The notes beneath the pieces are model-generated. The model made no database searches. It saw nothing but the letters and a program-made list of their open reading frames with translations, and was not told the DNA's origin. A DNA stretch of 64,000 bases from Methylomonas koyamae (lineage in GTDB: Bacteria > Pseudomonadota > Gammaproteobacteria > Methylococcales > Methylomonadaceae): assembly GCF_019669905.1 (NCBI RefSeq), contig NZ_AP019777.1:4154001-4218000 (forward strand). Direction: 5' to 3'. Of this stretch, positions 26,420-35,374 are shown piece after piece; positions within the stretch are counted from its first letter, which is position 1; the number at the start of each line of letters is the position of its first letter. A program made the position numbers and the translations under genes.

Positions 26420-28045
26420 TTACTCCGTAGCGCCGATGGGTTGCAGGCGCAAGTGGTCGATGAAGCGGTTTTCGTATTCGACAACCCCGCCGAGATTGAC
26501 GACCTCGATCCGCTGCGTGATTTCGGCTTTGAATTTACCCGGCTCCGCCGCCAGCAACAGTTTCTCGCAGCCGGCCAGACTGGCGTCGGCCAGCAGCCGG
26601 AAACGCGCCGGACTCAAAACCGGCAGCAGGCCGAGACGGATGGCGGCGGACAGTTGCAAATGCCGGCCGAAACTACCGCAAATCCAGAAGCTGTCGAGGC
26701 GGGCCAAATCGAGCCCGGCGAACACCGCTAATTGTGCCATGGCCGCCGCGGTCGAAGCTTTAGCGCGCTGGAAAATGTCGATGTCGCTCGCAAAAATAGC
26801 GGTACGCGGATTGTCCGGGTCCAACCGCAAGCCCGCCGCCGGTTGCGGCGCGGCGAAACGGCCGGACGGCTTCAACAGCCCCTCCGCCAGCAGCAGCGCA
26901 ACGGCATCGATAAAGCCGCTACCGCAAAAACCACGGGCCGGCGCGGCGTCTAGGGTATGTAACCGCGGGATGCCGGCGCCGGGCTCGACCCGGTGGATTG
27001 CCCCCGCCTCCGCGCCGATACCGTTACGGATGCCGACGCCTTCGAATGCCGGACCGCCCGGCACCGAAGTAGCCCATATGCGGCTGCCGTCCCACAACGC
27101 GATCTCGGTATTGGTGCCGAAATCCGCCAGCATGGCCGGAGCGGGCTGAGCGGTGATGTCGGCGGCAATCAACGCGGCCAACAGGTCCGAACCGACAAAG
27201 CCGGCCAGGGGCTGGCCAATTTCGATATCGGCATGCGGCATGCGCCAGCGCTCGCGCCAGGCGGCCGCGTCGTCCGGGATACAGGCAATCGGCGCTTGCC
27301 AATTTGCCGGATCGTATAGGCTGTCGCCGCTTGCGCCGCAAATCAGACTCAGCATCGCGGTATTGCCGACGATCAGCACTTTACCGATTTGCGCCAGAAT
27401 CGGCGCGATTTCGCCCAAATCGCGGCTAAGGATGTCGCGAACACCCTCGATCACCGCCTTGCGCGCTTCGCCGGCCAGCACCCGGCTCTGTGCCGGGGCC
27501 AGGCGTTCGGCATCCAGCCGGGTCAAAACGTCGGCGCCGTGGCTAAGCTGGGGATTGATGCCGATCCGGCTGCCGATCCGGCGGCCGGTTTGCCGCTGCC
27601 ATAGCGACAAGCGAATGTGGGTGGTGCCGAGATCGACCGCAACGCCGAAAGGATAATCGCCCAGCGCGGGGTTGCCTGCCGTGCACAAGCGGCAAGCGCT
27701 GTCCAGACTTTTCCATACCGACTCCGGTGCAGGATGCTCCAGAGACAACTTCGCCGGGCCGCGGGCATACAACTGGCAAGCCAGTCGCCGGCCCTGTGCC
27801 AGGTCTTCCGGCAACAGTTTTTGCCGTTCGGCCATTGTCGGCGGGTTGAAATCCCCTTCCAGAACGGTGATCAGACAGGCGCCGCAGGTCCCCAAGCCGC
27901 CGCAGGCGGCGCGGACCCGCAATTCGCCGGTATCCAGGGCGTGGCGCACCGACGTTTGCGGGCCGATTTGCAGCGTCCGCTGCCGGTCGCCGCAAACGAC
28001 ATCGACCGGCGATCCGGCGGCCGGCGGCCGGCTTTCGCTATTCAT
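26420..28045 (-). CDS. RACo-like ASKHA activator of corrinoid proteins
   Basis: A 541-residue reductive activator: a plant-type [2Fe-2S] ferredoxin domain (C48-x5-C54-x2-C57-x32-C90) fused to an ASKHA ATPase of the DUF4445/RACo group. ATPase signatures include VAVDLGTTHIRLSLW, MLADFGTNTEIAL, FEGVGIRNGIGAEAGA and WICGSFGRHLQ. Such proteins reduce accidentally oxidised Co(II) corrinoid back to Co(I) using ATP. The frame extends another 61 codons upstream, but that part lacks ferredoxin similarity, so the start at 28045 is preferred, though no strong ribosome site is visible. First gene of the six-gene operon. Confidence 0.88.
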   Translation of the reverse strand: MNSESRPPAAGSPVDVVCGDRQRTLQIGPQTSVRHALDTGELRVRAACGGLGTCGACLITVLEGDFNPPTMAERQKLLPEDLAQGRRLACQLYARGPAKLSLEHPAPESVWKSLDSACRLCTAGNPALGDYPFGVAVDLGTTHIRLSLWQRQTGRRIGSRIGINPQLSHGADVLTRLDAERLAPAQSRVLAGEARKAVIEGVRDILSRDLGEIAPILAQIGKVLIVGNTAMLSLICGASGDSLYDPANWQAPIACIPDDAAAWRERWRMPHADIEIGQPLAGFVGSDLLAALIAADITAQPAPAMLADFGTNTEIALWDGSRIWATSVPGGPAFEGVGIRNGIGAEAGAIHRVEPGAGIPRLHTLDAAPARGFCGSGFIDAVALLLAEGLLKPSGRFAAPQPAAGLRLDPDNPRTAIFASDIDIFQRAKASTAAAMAQLAVFAGLDLARLDSFWICGSFGRHLQLSAAIRLGLLPVLSPARFRLLADASLAGCEKLLLAAEPGKFKAEITQRIEVVNLGGVVEYENRFIDHLRLQPIGATE

Positions 28046-28413
28046 AGCGCGCCGGCCGGGCCGCGGACGGAAAAACGGCTCGGCGGCAAGCGCCGGCCTG
28101 GCGTTGAAAACATTTGCCTCGTCCCCCTGTAATTTGGCTATGCTCGCGTTAACCGTTGACAGCAGATGAAGACGCCATCCCGCAGCGGATTCACTTCCTG
28201 CGCCATGGCTATGCCGGAGCAACGCCATTTTAAAAACACAAACTTAGCCTTAATGTTCGGCTCCGGAGCCGTTCAGCGCGAGCGCGGTTGGCGTAACCCC
28301 GCGCGCAGCCTAAACTATCCGGGCAATGACCTATTTTAGCAAGGCAGCGCAAGCGCGCCCGATCCGTTCCGGAACGGCGGCGTTGCCGGACGCGCCAATT
28401 CAAGCGGAAGCCG
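28046..28413. other. Divergent intergenic region before the corrinoid operon
   Basis: These 368 bases separate the minus-strand corrinoid operon from the plus-strand REC-kinase gene and must hold both promoters. I searched for a cobalamin riboswitch and a sigma-54 promoter and found no convincing match. Part of it could be coding if the activator starts upstream at 28228. Confidence 0.5.
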
Positions 28414-29694
28414 ATGGATTCAGCCACACCCGACCAAAACCAACGCCCCACCATTTTGCTGGTGGACGACGAACCGATCAATTTATCGGTCTTCGGCGAA
28501 TTTCTGACGCGTTACTACCAGGTATTGGTGGCAACCGGCGGCCAGAGCGCGTTGAAACTGGCCAATAGCAAGGCCAAACCGGATTTGATTCTGCTGGACG
28601 TGATGATGCCGGGCATGGACGGTTACCAGGTACTGGCCGAATTGAAGGCCCAAGCCGACACCCGCGACATCCCGGTGATCTTCATCACCGCGCTGACGTC
28701 GGATCTGGAGGAAGAGCGCGGCTTGGCCTTGGGTGCGGTCGATTACATCTACAAGCCCTGCCATTTGTCGATTCTTTTGGCCCGCATCGGAACCCAACTC
28801 GAATTAAAAAAGGCCCGCGACTGGTTGCGCAACCAGAATGCCGTTTTGGAAGCGGAAGTCGAACGCCGGCAAAAGGAAAACCAGTTGGTGCAGATGCAGT
28901 TGTTGCAGTCGGAAAAGCTCGCCGCGATCGGCCAGTTGGCGGCCGGCATTGCCCACGAGATCAACAATCCGGTCGGTTTCGTCAACTCCAATCTGAATAC
29001 CTTGTCCGGCTATCTGGCAGACCTGTTCTGCGTGATGGATGCCTATGCCGCCGCGCTGGCGGCCAACCAGATCGCCGAACCGGCGCGGAGCGAGTTGCAG
29101 GCGCTACTGGCGAAAAAACAGTTAACGTATTTGCGCGAGGACATTCCGGATTTGCTGGCCGAATCGCGGGAAGGTTTGGCGCGGGTGCGCGGCATCGTCC
29201 AGGACTTGAAGGATTTCGCCCATTCCGACAGCGACACCTGGGAACTCAGCGATTTGCACAAAGGCCTGGATTCGACGCTGAACATCATTTGCAACGAATT
29301 GAAATACCACTGCAAAATCGTCAAGGAATACGCCGAGATTCCGCAGATTTATTGCCTACCGTCGCAATTGAACCAGGTCTTCATGAATCTGCTGGTCAAC
29401 GCCGGCCAAGCCATCGAAACCCAGGGCGTGGTCACCGTGCGCACCGGTTGCCAGGAAAACGAGGTTTGGGTCGAGATCGGCGACAACGGCAGAGGTATTG
29501 CCCCCGAGCACATCAGCCGCTTGTTCGAACCGTTCTTCACCACCAAACCGGTCGGCAAGGGCACCGGCCTGGGCTTGTCGATTTCGCGCAATATCGTCAC
29601 CAAGCACGGCGGCCGGATCGAAGTGGACAGCGAGCCGGGCCGGGGCAGCCGGTTTCGGGTCTGCCTGCCGATCGCTCGGCCGCAACCGGCCTGA
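28414..29694 (+). CDS. Receiver-histidine kinase hybrid
   Basis: A 426-residue soluble protein. The receiver domain is at the N-terminus (ILLVDDEPIN; Asp in LILLDVMMPGMDG near residue 62), followed by a coiled coil and a kinase core with His in GIAHEINNPVGF near 180. The ATPase domain contains NLLVNAGQAI, DNGRGIAPEH and [12 protein letters not shown]. This REC-then-kinase order is typical of relays that take phosphate from another kinase and signal onward. It is divergent from the corrinoid operon and followed 94 bases later by a stand-alone receiver. Confidence 0.92.
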   Translation: MDSATPDQNQRPTILLVDDEPINLSVFGEFLTRYYQVLVATGGQSALKLANSKAKPDLILLDVMMPGMDGYQVLAELKAQADTRDIPVIFITALTSDLEEERGLALGAVDYIYKPCHLSILLARIGTQLELKKARDWLRNQNAVLEAEVERRQKENQLVQMQLLQSEKLAAIGQLAAGIAHEINNPVGFVNSNLNTLSGYLADLFCVMDAYAAALAANQIAEPARSELQALLAKKQLTYLREDIPDLLAESREGLARVRGIVQDLKDFAHSDSDTWELSDLHKGLDSTLNIICNELKYHCKIVKEYAEIPQIYCLPSQLNQVFMNLLVNAGQAIETQGVVTVRTGCQENEVWVEIGDNGRGIAPEHISRLFEPFFTTKPVGKGTGLGLSISRNIVTKHGGRIEVDSEPGRGSRFRVCLPIARPQPA

Positions 29695-29788
29695 GCCGGA
29701 TAAGCGCGGTTCGAGCAGGGAAACTTGCACGCCGCGCGTTACGTGCCAGACTATTCGTATTCCGACAGATTTCCGACGGCCGCCCGCT

Positions 29789-30328
29789 ATGAATGCAAGT
29801 CCCGCTAAAATTTTGATCGTCGACGACGAACCCAACGTACTGAAAGCTCTCGGCCGTTTATTGAAGGCCTACGCCACGGTAACCGTGGAAAGCGCCGAGG
29901 AAGCGTTGCTGATTGCAGAGCAGCAGGCGTTCGATCTGGTGATTTCCGACTACCGGATGCCGGGCATCAATGGCATCGACTTCCTGATTCTGTTCAAACG
30001 GCTGCAACCGGATGCGATTCGGGTGGTATTGACCGGCTTTGCCGATTTGGAAGGCGCGCAGCATGCCATCAACGAGGCCGAGGTGTTCCGTTTCATCAAC
30101 AAGCCGTGGAGCAATCTGGAAATCGTCCACGTCGTGGAAAGCGGGCTGGCGCATAAACGCATGCTGCTGGAAAACCGGGCGCTGGCAGACCAAGTGCGGG
30201 CCCAGCAGAAATTGCTGGCGGAAAAGGATGCGCTGATTCGCGCGCTGGAAGCCGAGGAGCCGGGGATTACCAAGGTCAATTGGGCCGCGGACGGTTCGAT
30301 TATTCTGGACGACGCCGATCTGGAGTAA
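29789..30328 (+). CDS. Receiver-domain response regulator with coiled-coil tail
   Basis: A 179-residue protein. The receiver domain spans about 6-125 (ILIVDDEPNVLKAL; Asp in LVISDYRMPGING; RFINKPW switch region), matching the subgroup found in front of HD-GYP domains. Instead of an output domain it ends in a helical, probably coiled-coil, tail (residues 130-165) and an acidic end. It might titrate phosphate or dock on a partner such as the degenerate HD-GYP protein encoded convergently 18 bases away. A longer upstream frame is a shadow of the kinase gene; the ATG chosen begins the receiver domain. Confidence 0.88.
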   Translation: MNASPAKILIVDDEPNVLKALGRLLKAYATVTVESAEEALLIAEQQAFDLVISDYRMPGINGIDFLILFKRLQPDAIRVVLTGFADLEGAQHAINEAEVFRFINKPWSNLEIVHVVESGLAHKRMLLENRALADQVRAQQKLLAEKDALIRALEAEEPGITKVNWAADGSIILDDADLE

Positions 30329-30346
30329 TGCCGGCGGGGACCGCTC

Positions 30347-31663
30347 CTAGTGCCCCTGCCCCTGCCCCTGCCCCAGCCTGACCCGCAACACCAGGCTCTT
30401 GCCGTGCTTGCGCAAGCCGAGGATGTCTTCGACGTGTTTGTCGGTCAGAATTTGATCTTTCAGATAAAGCACGTCGTTGCATAGCACTTCCGCCGCTTCC
30501 ATGCCGGCTTGCAGTTGGGTCCAGGATATTTCGATCACCGGCCGCTCGTCGTTGGCCCGGGTTTCCTCCAGTACAGCCAGAAAAGTATCGACCACCTGCG
30601 GATCGTAATGAATGCCTTTTTTCGACAGTAGCCGGGCTTTAACCTGTTCCGTGCTCATCGTGCTGCCGGTGATACTGCCGTCCAGCATCGTGATGTATTC
30701 GCGAATCACCGTCAAAATCCGGCTGCCCAGCGGTATCGCCGCCCCCGCCAGGCCGGCCGGGTAGCCGGAACCGTCGTAATATTCGTATTGGTGGGCCACC
30801 AGTTCGGCGGCGTGGTGCAGCGGCTCGATGCCGGCCAGCAATTGGTAGCCTTCCTGGGCATGATTCAAAAAACGTTTGCGTTGTTGGCCGTTCATCGAAA
30901 AATGCGGCAGCGTCAGCAAACTGTCCGGCAGGCTCATTTTGCCGATTTGCAGCAGCAAGCCGGCAAACACCACGTTTCTGACCTCCGCCGGCGGCAAACC
31001 CAGCCGCTGCGCCACTTCCTTGGCATGTTCGGCGATGTATTTGGCGTGGCCGCTCTTGATGCCGGGACGCATTTCGATGATCCTGGCGAAGGCTTTGACC
31101 GACTCGTTGTACTGCCTTTTCAACGATTCGTTGGCTTGTTCGATCACCTGCAGCGACTTTTTCAATTGCTCGGTACGCTTTTCGACTTTTTCCTCCAGGC
31201 TGGAATTGAGTTCCTTCAATTCCAGGTTCTGGCGCTGGACGATGTCGTACAGGCGTTGGCGTTCCTCGCGCAGGCGTTTTTGGTCCAGCGCGTTGTTGAC
31301 CAGGATTTTCAGCTCGTTGTCTTCCCAGGGCTTGCTGCAGTAGCTGTAAATCCGGCCATTGTTGACTGCGGCGATGGTCGATTCGATATCGGCGTAACCG
31401 GTCAACAGAATCCGCACCGTGTCCGGATGGTTCTCCGCGGCCCGGCTCAAAAACTCGGCACCGTCCATCTGCGGCATGCGCATGTCGGAAATGATCAAAT
31501 CGATCGCTTGGGTTCGCAGGATCTCCAGGCCGGCAGCACCGCTCTCGGCCAGGTGCACGGCGTATTCCGCCGAGCGGAACAGGCGTTTCAAGGCTTTCAG
31601 TACGTTCGGCTCGTCGTCGACGAACAGCAGTTGCGCGGTCGGGGCTTCGATATTCGCATTCAT
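30347..31663 (-). CDS. Receiver protein with degenerate HD-GYP domain
   Basis: A 438-residue RpfG-like protein. The receiver domain is at the N-terminus (LLFVDDEPNVLKAL; Asp in LIISDMRMPQMDG), followed by a coiled coil and an HD-GYP-type domain from about 195. The metal-binding HD pair, normally H-D-I-G-K, reads L-Q-I-G-K, and HHE before DGSGYP reads H-Q-Y-E, so phosphodiesterase activity is unlikely even though DGSGYPAGL is kept. It may act as a c-di-GMP sensor or docking protein. The C-terminus is Gly-Gln repeated, from a hexanucleotide repeat. It lies five bases downstream of the hemerythrin kinase gene, in the same operon. Confidence 0.88.
   Translation of the reverse strand: MNANIEAPTAQLLFVDDEPNVLKALKRLFRSAEYAVHLAESGAAGLEILRTQAIDLIISDMRMPQMDGAEFLSRAAENHPDTVRILLTGYADIESTIAAVNNGRIYSYCSKPWEDNELKILVNNALDQKRLREERQRLYDIVQRQNLELKELNSSLEEKVEKRTEQLKKSLQVIEQANESLKRQYNESVKAFARIIEMRPGIKSGHAKYIAEHAKEVAQRLGLPPAEVRNVVFAGLLLQIGKMSLPDSLLTLPHFSMNGQQRKRFLNHAQEGYQLLAGIEPLHHAAELVAHQYEYYDGSGYPAGLAGAAIPLGSRILTVIREYITMLDGSITGSTMSTEQVKARLLSKKGIHYDPQVVDTFLAVLEETRANDERPVIEISWTQLQAGMEAAEVLCNDVLYLKDQILTDKHVEDILGLRKHGKSLVLRVRLGQGQGQGH
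30351..30374. repeat. Hexanucleotide microsatellite (TGCCCC)x4
   Basis: Four perfect tandem hexamers end the degenerate HD-GYP gene and encode its terminal Gly-Gln repeats. In-frame changes in copy number would alter only tail length. Confidence 0.85.
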
Positions 31664-31668
31664 GGCAG

Positions 31669-33459
31669 TTAGGGCGCGAGGTTGGCGGAAGGTAGCGGCA
31701 GCAGGATTCGGAACACCGTGCCTTGGCCCGGAGCCGAATCGACCTGAATGTCGCCCTGGTGGTCTTTGACAATTTTATAGGATAGCGACAAACCCAAGCC
31801 GGTCCCCTTACCGACCGGCTTGGTGGTAAAAAACGGATCGAAAATCTTGGCTTTGACCTCGTCGCTCATGCCGCTGCCGGTGTCGGCAATCTCGACAAAA
31901 ACCCGGTCGCCGCCGCGGTAGCCGGTGCGTATGGTAATTTTGCCGAAATCCGGGATGGCCTGGGCGGCGTTGACCAGCAAGTTCATGAATACCTGGTTGA
32001 GCTGGGCGCCGACGCAGGCGAAAGGCTTGACGCCGCCGTATTGTTTGACGACTTCCGCCTTGTATTTCAACTCGTTGTTGACGATGTTCAGTGTAGAGTC
32101 CAAACCGGCCTCCAGATCGAACACGGCTTGCTCCTGCCGGTCGATGCGGGAGAAATCGCGCAGGTCCTGGACGATGTTTTTGGCGCGGGTGGCACCCTCC
32201 AACGATTCCAGGACCAGGTCGGCCGCGTCCGCTTTGATGAAGTCAAGATCGACCCGTTTTTTAAAGGCGCGGAATTCGGCGGCGACCGGATCGCCCGCGG
32301 GTAAATTTTCGGCCAAGCGCTCGGCCAGAGTGGCCGCAAACGCCAATTCTCCGATGTACTCCTGCAAGGTATTCAGGTTGGAATAAATATAACCGAGCGG
32401 ATTGTTGATTTCGTGGGCAACGCCGGCCGCCAACTGGCCGATCGACGCCATTTTTTCGGCCTGGACCAAATGCGTCTGCGCTTCCTGCAACTGCCGGTTA
32501 AGCTCGATTTGCTGGTTTTTTTCCCGTTCCAGGTTTTGGTTGGTTGCAGTCAGCTCCCGGGTCCGCGCCGCGACCTGCGCCTCCAGTTTCTGGTTCAGCT
32601 TGGACAATGCGGCTTCGGCCTTTTTGCGCAAGGTGATATCCATGCCGCAGCCCATCAAGCCGGCGAATTCGCCGTTGCGGCGAATGCGGGGCGCTGCGGT
32701 TTCCAGGATCCAGGTGATTTTGCTTTCCGCGCCGAGCAGGCGGTACTCGATCTTTAACTTGGTTTGTTCGCCGGCGGCCTTGCCGTAAGCGGCCATGACC
32801 TGCGCCCGGTCTTCCGGATGAATCACCCCCATCCAACGCTGTTTTTCCAGTTCGTTACGCTGCAAGCCGAAGGATTTGAACCAGAACCGGTTGCAAAATA
32901 TCGGCATATGCTTGGCGTTGGTGATCCAGATCAGCGCCGGCAGATTGTCTGCCAGGTCTTTGAATCGCTCCTCGCTTTCCCGCAACGCCGAATACAGGTT
33001 GCTGTGTAGCACGTCCAGGTGTTCGCGGCGGTCGAGTTCGATCCCGGCGGCATCCACGCCCTTGTTCAAACTGATCGCCATCAGTTTGTCGGTCTTCAGA
33101 ATATGGTGGCACAGCCAGTCGACCAAAAAGTCCAGCAAGTCGCGGGAAATCGCCGAACGGTCGTGCTCGGCCTCGCTCTGCACCCCGCGGATTTTGTCGA
33201 CGAATTCGCGGTGTTCCTTGCTGTGTTTGGCAAACAGCTCCGGGTTGAAATCGGCGGCGGCCATCAATTCCTCTTCGTGGCGAAAATGGTAGGCGGTGTA
33301 GTCGGCCAGTTCGCCGACCGTCGCGACCATACTCTCGCTGTCGCCGCCCACCGCCACCAGTTCGTCCAGCTTGTTGATCAGCTCCACCAGCTTCTGGTGC
33401 TGGCCGTCGACGCTATCCAGGCCGACGAGCAACTGATCGTTCCAGGTCAAAATACTCAT
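31669..33459 (-). CDS. Hemerythrin-PAS-histidine kinase
   Basis: A 596-residue oxygen- or redox-sensing kinase. The N-terminal bacteriohemerythrin domain keeps all diiron ligands: H21, H58, E62, H79, H83, H119 and D124 (motifs DGQH, HFRHEE, HSKEH, HHILKTD). A PAS/PAC domain covers about 165-290, a coiled coil follows, then the kinase with His in [12 protein letters not shown] near 350, [19 protein letters not shown] and [11 protein letters not shown]. Hemerythrins bind O2 at the diiron site, so this couples oxygen to phosphorylation. The likely target is the receiver/HD-GYP-like protein five bases downstream. Confidence 0.93.
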   Translation of the reverse strand: MSILTWNDQLLVGLDSVDGQHQKLVELINKLDELVAVGGDSESMVATVGELADYTAYHFRHEEELMAAADFNPELFAKHSKEHREFVDKIRGVQSEAEHDRSAISRDLLDFLVDWLCHHILKTDKLMAISLNKGVDAAGIELDRREHLDVLHSNLYSALRESEERFKDLADNLPALIWITNAKHMPIFCNRFWFKSFGLQRNELEKQRWMGVIHPEDRAQVMAAYGKAAGEQTKLKIEYRLLGAESKITWILETAAPRIRRNGEFAGLMGCGMDITLRKKAEAALSKLNQKLEAQVAARTRELTATNQNLEREKNQQIELNRQLQEAQTHLVQAEKMASIGQLAAGVAHEINNPLGYIYSNLNTLQEYIGELAFAATLAERLAENLPAGDPVAAEFRAFKKRVDLDFIKADAADLVLESLEGATRAKNIVQDLRDFSRIDRQEQAVFDLEAGLDSTLNIVNNELKYKAEVVKQYGGVKPFACVGAQLNQVFMNLLVNAAQAIPDFGKITIRTGYRGGDRVFVEIADTGSGMSDEVKAKIFDPFFTTKPVGKGTGLGLSLSYKIVKDHQGDIQVDSAPGQGTVFRILLPLPSANLAP

Positions 33460-33560
33460 GTTCGAGATTCCGCAAACCGATTGAAAGCCGGATATTACTC
33501 GCGCACATGCTATGGCACAATGCCGGGGCCGAGTAATGTTAGGGAGACGACGCCAAAACC

Positions 33561-33959
33561 ATGAAAATCGATACTTTCGCCGGTTTGCAAGCCTTGCTGG
33601 AATCGGCCTTTCCGAAACGCTGCCCGAATTGCGGTTACGTCTATTCCGGGCCGGAACAGTTTTTCCGCGAAACCGGCGATATGCCGAGCGGGCGCTCGTC
33701 GTTAAAGTCGTTCGTCGACGACGACGGTTCGGCCGTGGTCGAGGTGTTCCGCAATTGCCGTTGCGGCTCGACCTTGATGGACGAATTCGTTTGCCGCCGG
33801 GATATGTCCGAACCCGGCAGCCGCAGCCGCGAACAATTCCAGCGGTTGCTGCGGGATTTGACCGCCCGCGGGATTGCGGCCGAAACCGCCCGCACCGAAA
33901 TCCTGAAATTCATGCTGGGCGCGCCCAACCGCTTGCGCTTGTGGCTGGAGGACGATTAA
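33561..33959 (+). CDS. Small zinc-ribbon-like hypothetical protein
   Basis: A 132-residue protein with C21-x2-C24 and C66-x-C68 pairs plus C78, arranged like a zinc ribbon. The remainder is charged and helical. I do not recognise a family. It is divergent from the hemerythrin kinase and overlaps the convergent ATPase gene by four bases at its end. No membrane segment or signal peptide is seen. Confidence 0.75.
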   Translation: MKIDTFAGLQALLESAFPKRCPNCGYVYSGPEQFFRETGDMPSGRSSLKSFVDDDGSAVVEVFRNCRCGSTLMDEFVCRRDMSEPGSRSREQFQRLLRDLTARGIAAETARTEILKFMLGAPNRLRLWLEDD

Positions 33960-34726
33960 AACCCGGCCTGACCGTCGCTGACGCTGTTGAAAAACTGCTT
34001 GGCGGTGCGGCCGTTTTTAGCAGCGCGCGTATGGGCAAAATCCAAAGCCGCCTTGTGTAACACCTCGCGGTCGCCGCGGTAATCCGGGAAATAGCTGTCG
34101 ACGATGTCCAGGTAGGTTTGGGTCTGCTGCGGGTAAAACGCCAGGCGCAGGCCGAAACGGTCCGACAGCGAGATTTTTTCTTCGACCGTGTCGGAATAAT
34201 GCACCTCGCCGTCGACCAACAAGGTATCGAGATTGTCCCGCATCTGTTCCGGCAGCAAATGCCGCCGGTTCGAAGTCGCGTAGAACAACACGTTGTCCGG
34301 CGGCAGCTCGATCGAGCCTTCCAGCACGCTTTTCAGCGGCTTGTACAGGCTGTCGCCGGCCTCGAACGACAAGTCGTCGCAATAGATCACGAAGCGTTGC
34401 CGATGCTCGCGAATTTCGTCGACGATTTCCGGCAAGTACAACAAATCCTGTTTGTCGACTTCGATCAAGCGCAAACCTTCGTGCATGTATTCGTTCAACA
34501 GGGCTTTTACCAGCGACGACTTGCCGGTACCGCGCGCGCCCCACAACAAAACGTTGTTTGCCGGCAAGCCGGCCAGAAAACGTAGCGTATTGTCGACCAG
34601 TTGCCGCTTTTGCGGCTCGATGCCGAGCAATTGCTCCAGCCGAATCGGATCGATGTGCCGAACCGGACGCAAATATTCCTGGCGTTGGCGCCAAATGGCC
34701 GCGTAAGTGTTATTCCAATCAATCAT
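33956..34726 (-). CDS. DUF815-family AAA ATPase
   Basis: A 256-residue P-loop ATPase. Walker A is GARGTGKSSLVKAL near residue 65, Walker B is FVIYCDDLSF near 133, and sensor region LFYATSNRRHLLP follows; the C-terminus has a lid-like helical segment. This matches the DUF815 family, which is widespread and of unestablished function. It is monocistronic, with its promoter in the DnaA-box-rich gap beyond 34726. Confidence 0.88.
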   Translation of the reverse strand: MIDWNNTYAAIWRQRQEYLRPVRHIDPIRLEQLLGIEPQKRQLVDNTLRFLAGLPANNVLLWGARGTGKSSLVKALLNEYMHEGLRLIEVDKQDLLYLPEIVDEIREHRQRFVIYCDDLSFEAGDSLYKPLKSVLEGSIELPPDNVLFYATSNRRHLLPEQMRDNLDTLLVDGEVHYSDTVEEKISLSDRFGLRLAFYPQQTQTYLDIVDSYFPDYRGDREVLHKAALDFAHTRAAKNGRTAKQFFNSVSDGQAGF

Positions 34727-35374
34727 GGTCGAATTCCGGTTTGAAGAGACGGCTGGATTGTATATTTTTTAGCCAATTTAACGCCAGTTTAGTTGCCGCG
34801 GGCCCTTGGCCGGGTTTTTAACGGCTTGCCAACAGATTTTTCCACAACTTCTGTGAACAAATCAAAATTGGATGGGTATTTTTATGCGCCCGGCCGCAGT
34901 CACCGGTAAAAATCGGCCGAAAACGGTGCGTCGCCGATCCAAGGCCGGAAATTATATAAAAAGCAGACAACTGAAAAATCGCCTTTTAAAACAAATTATT
35001 AGCTAAAAAACCCATCGATTGCCAACAGTTTTTTCCACAGATTATGTGAATATAATCGCGGCATTGTGCAAATTGCCGCCGATCAAGCGGCCGGTGCGCC
35101 GTTTTAACCGCATTTCCGCTATTAACCGGGAATTGGCCAAACAATGTCCAACCAAAAATATCTGGTTAAATACAAGTGGTTATACTAATTTTCCCGTTAT
35201 TCTCAACAATGATACACACAGATTTTGTGAATAACTTTTTGTTGTGGACAACTGCACCCGCCGTCCGCAAAACCCGGCTACGGTTGAAAATCGTTCGGCC
35301 TCAGGCGAACAACAGCCGGCAGGCTGCGGATTGTTTAAAATGTCGGCCATCCACCGACCAAGCCTGGAGGACGT
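34727..35374. other. Gene-free region with three inverted DnaA-box-like pairs
   Basis: 648 AT-rich bases without a gene. Three 23-base sites share the form [9-mer]-N5-[inverted 9-mer]. Site 1 at 34838-34860 is TTTTCCACA then TGTGAACAA. Site 2 at 35031-35053 is TTTTCCACA then TGTGAATAT. Site 3 at 35212-35234 is ATACACACA then TGTGAATAA. They are 193 and 181 bases apart, and sites 1 and 2 are both preceded by TTGCCAACAG. One half of site 3 is a perfect TTATTCACA DnaA box; a further TGTGGACAA is at 35243. Very AT-rich stretches lie between sites 1 and 2. A replication origin or DnaA-binding regulatory cluster is possible; dnaA itself is not in the window. Confidence 0.55.

Noticed and set aside
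28046..28228. 61-codon N-terminal extension of the RACo-like protein
   Set aside because: The extension lacks ferredoxin similarity or a signal peptide; the inner ATG precedes the recognised domain. Kept as a possible alternative start.
28046..28413. Cobalamin riboswitch upstream of the corrinoid operon
   Set aside because: Expected by pathway, but the B12-box and conserved core blocks could not be found on the minus strand.
34727..35374. CRISPR array
   Set aside because: Repeats recur at about 190-base spacing and are DnaA-box-like inverted pairs, not 28-37-bp repeats with 30-40-bp spacers.
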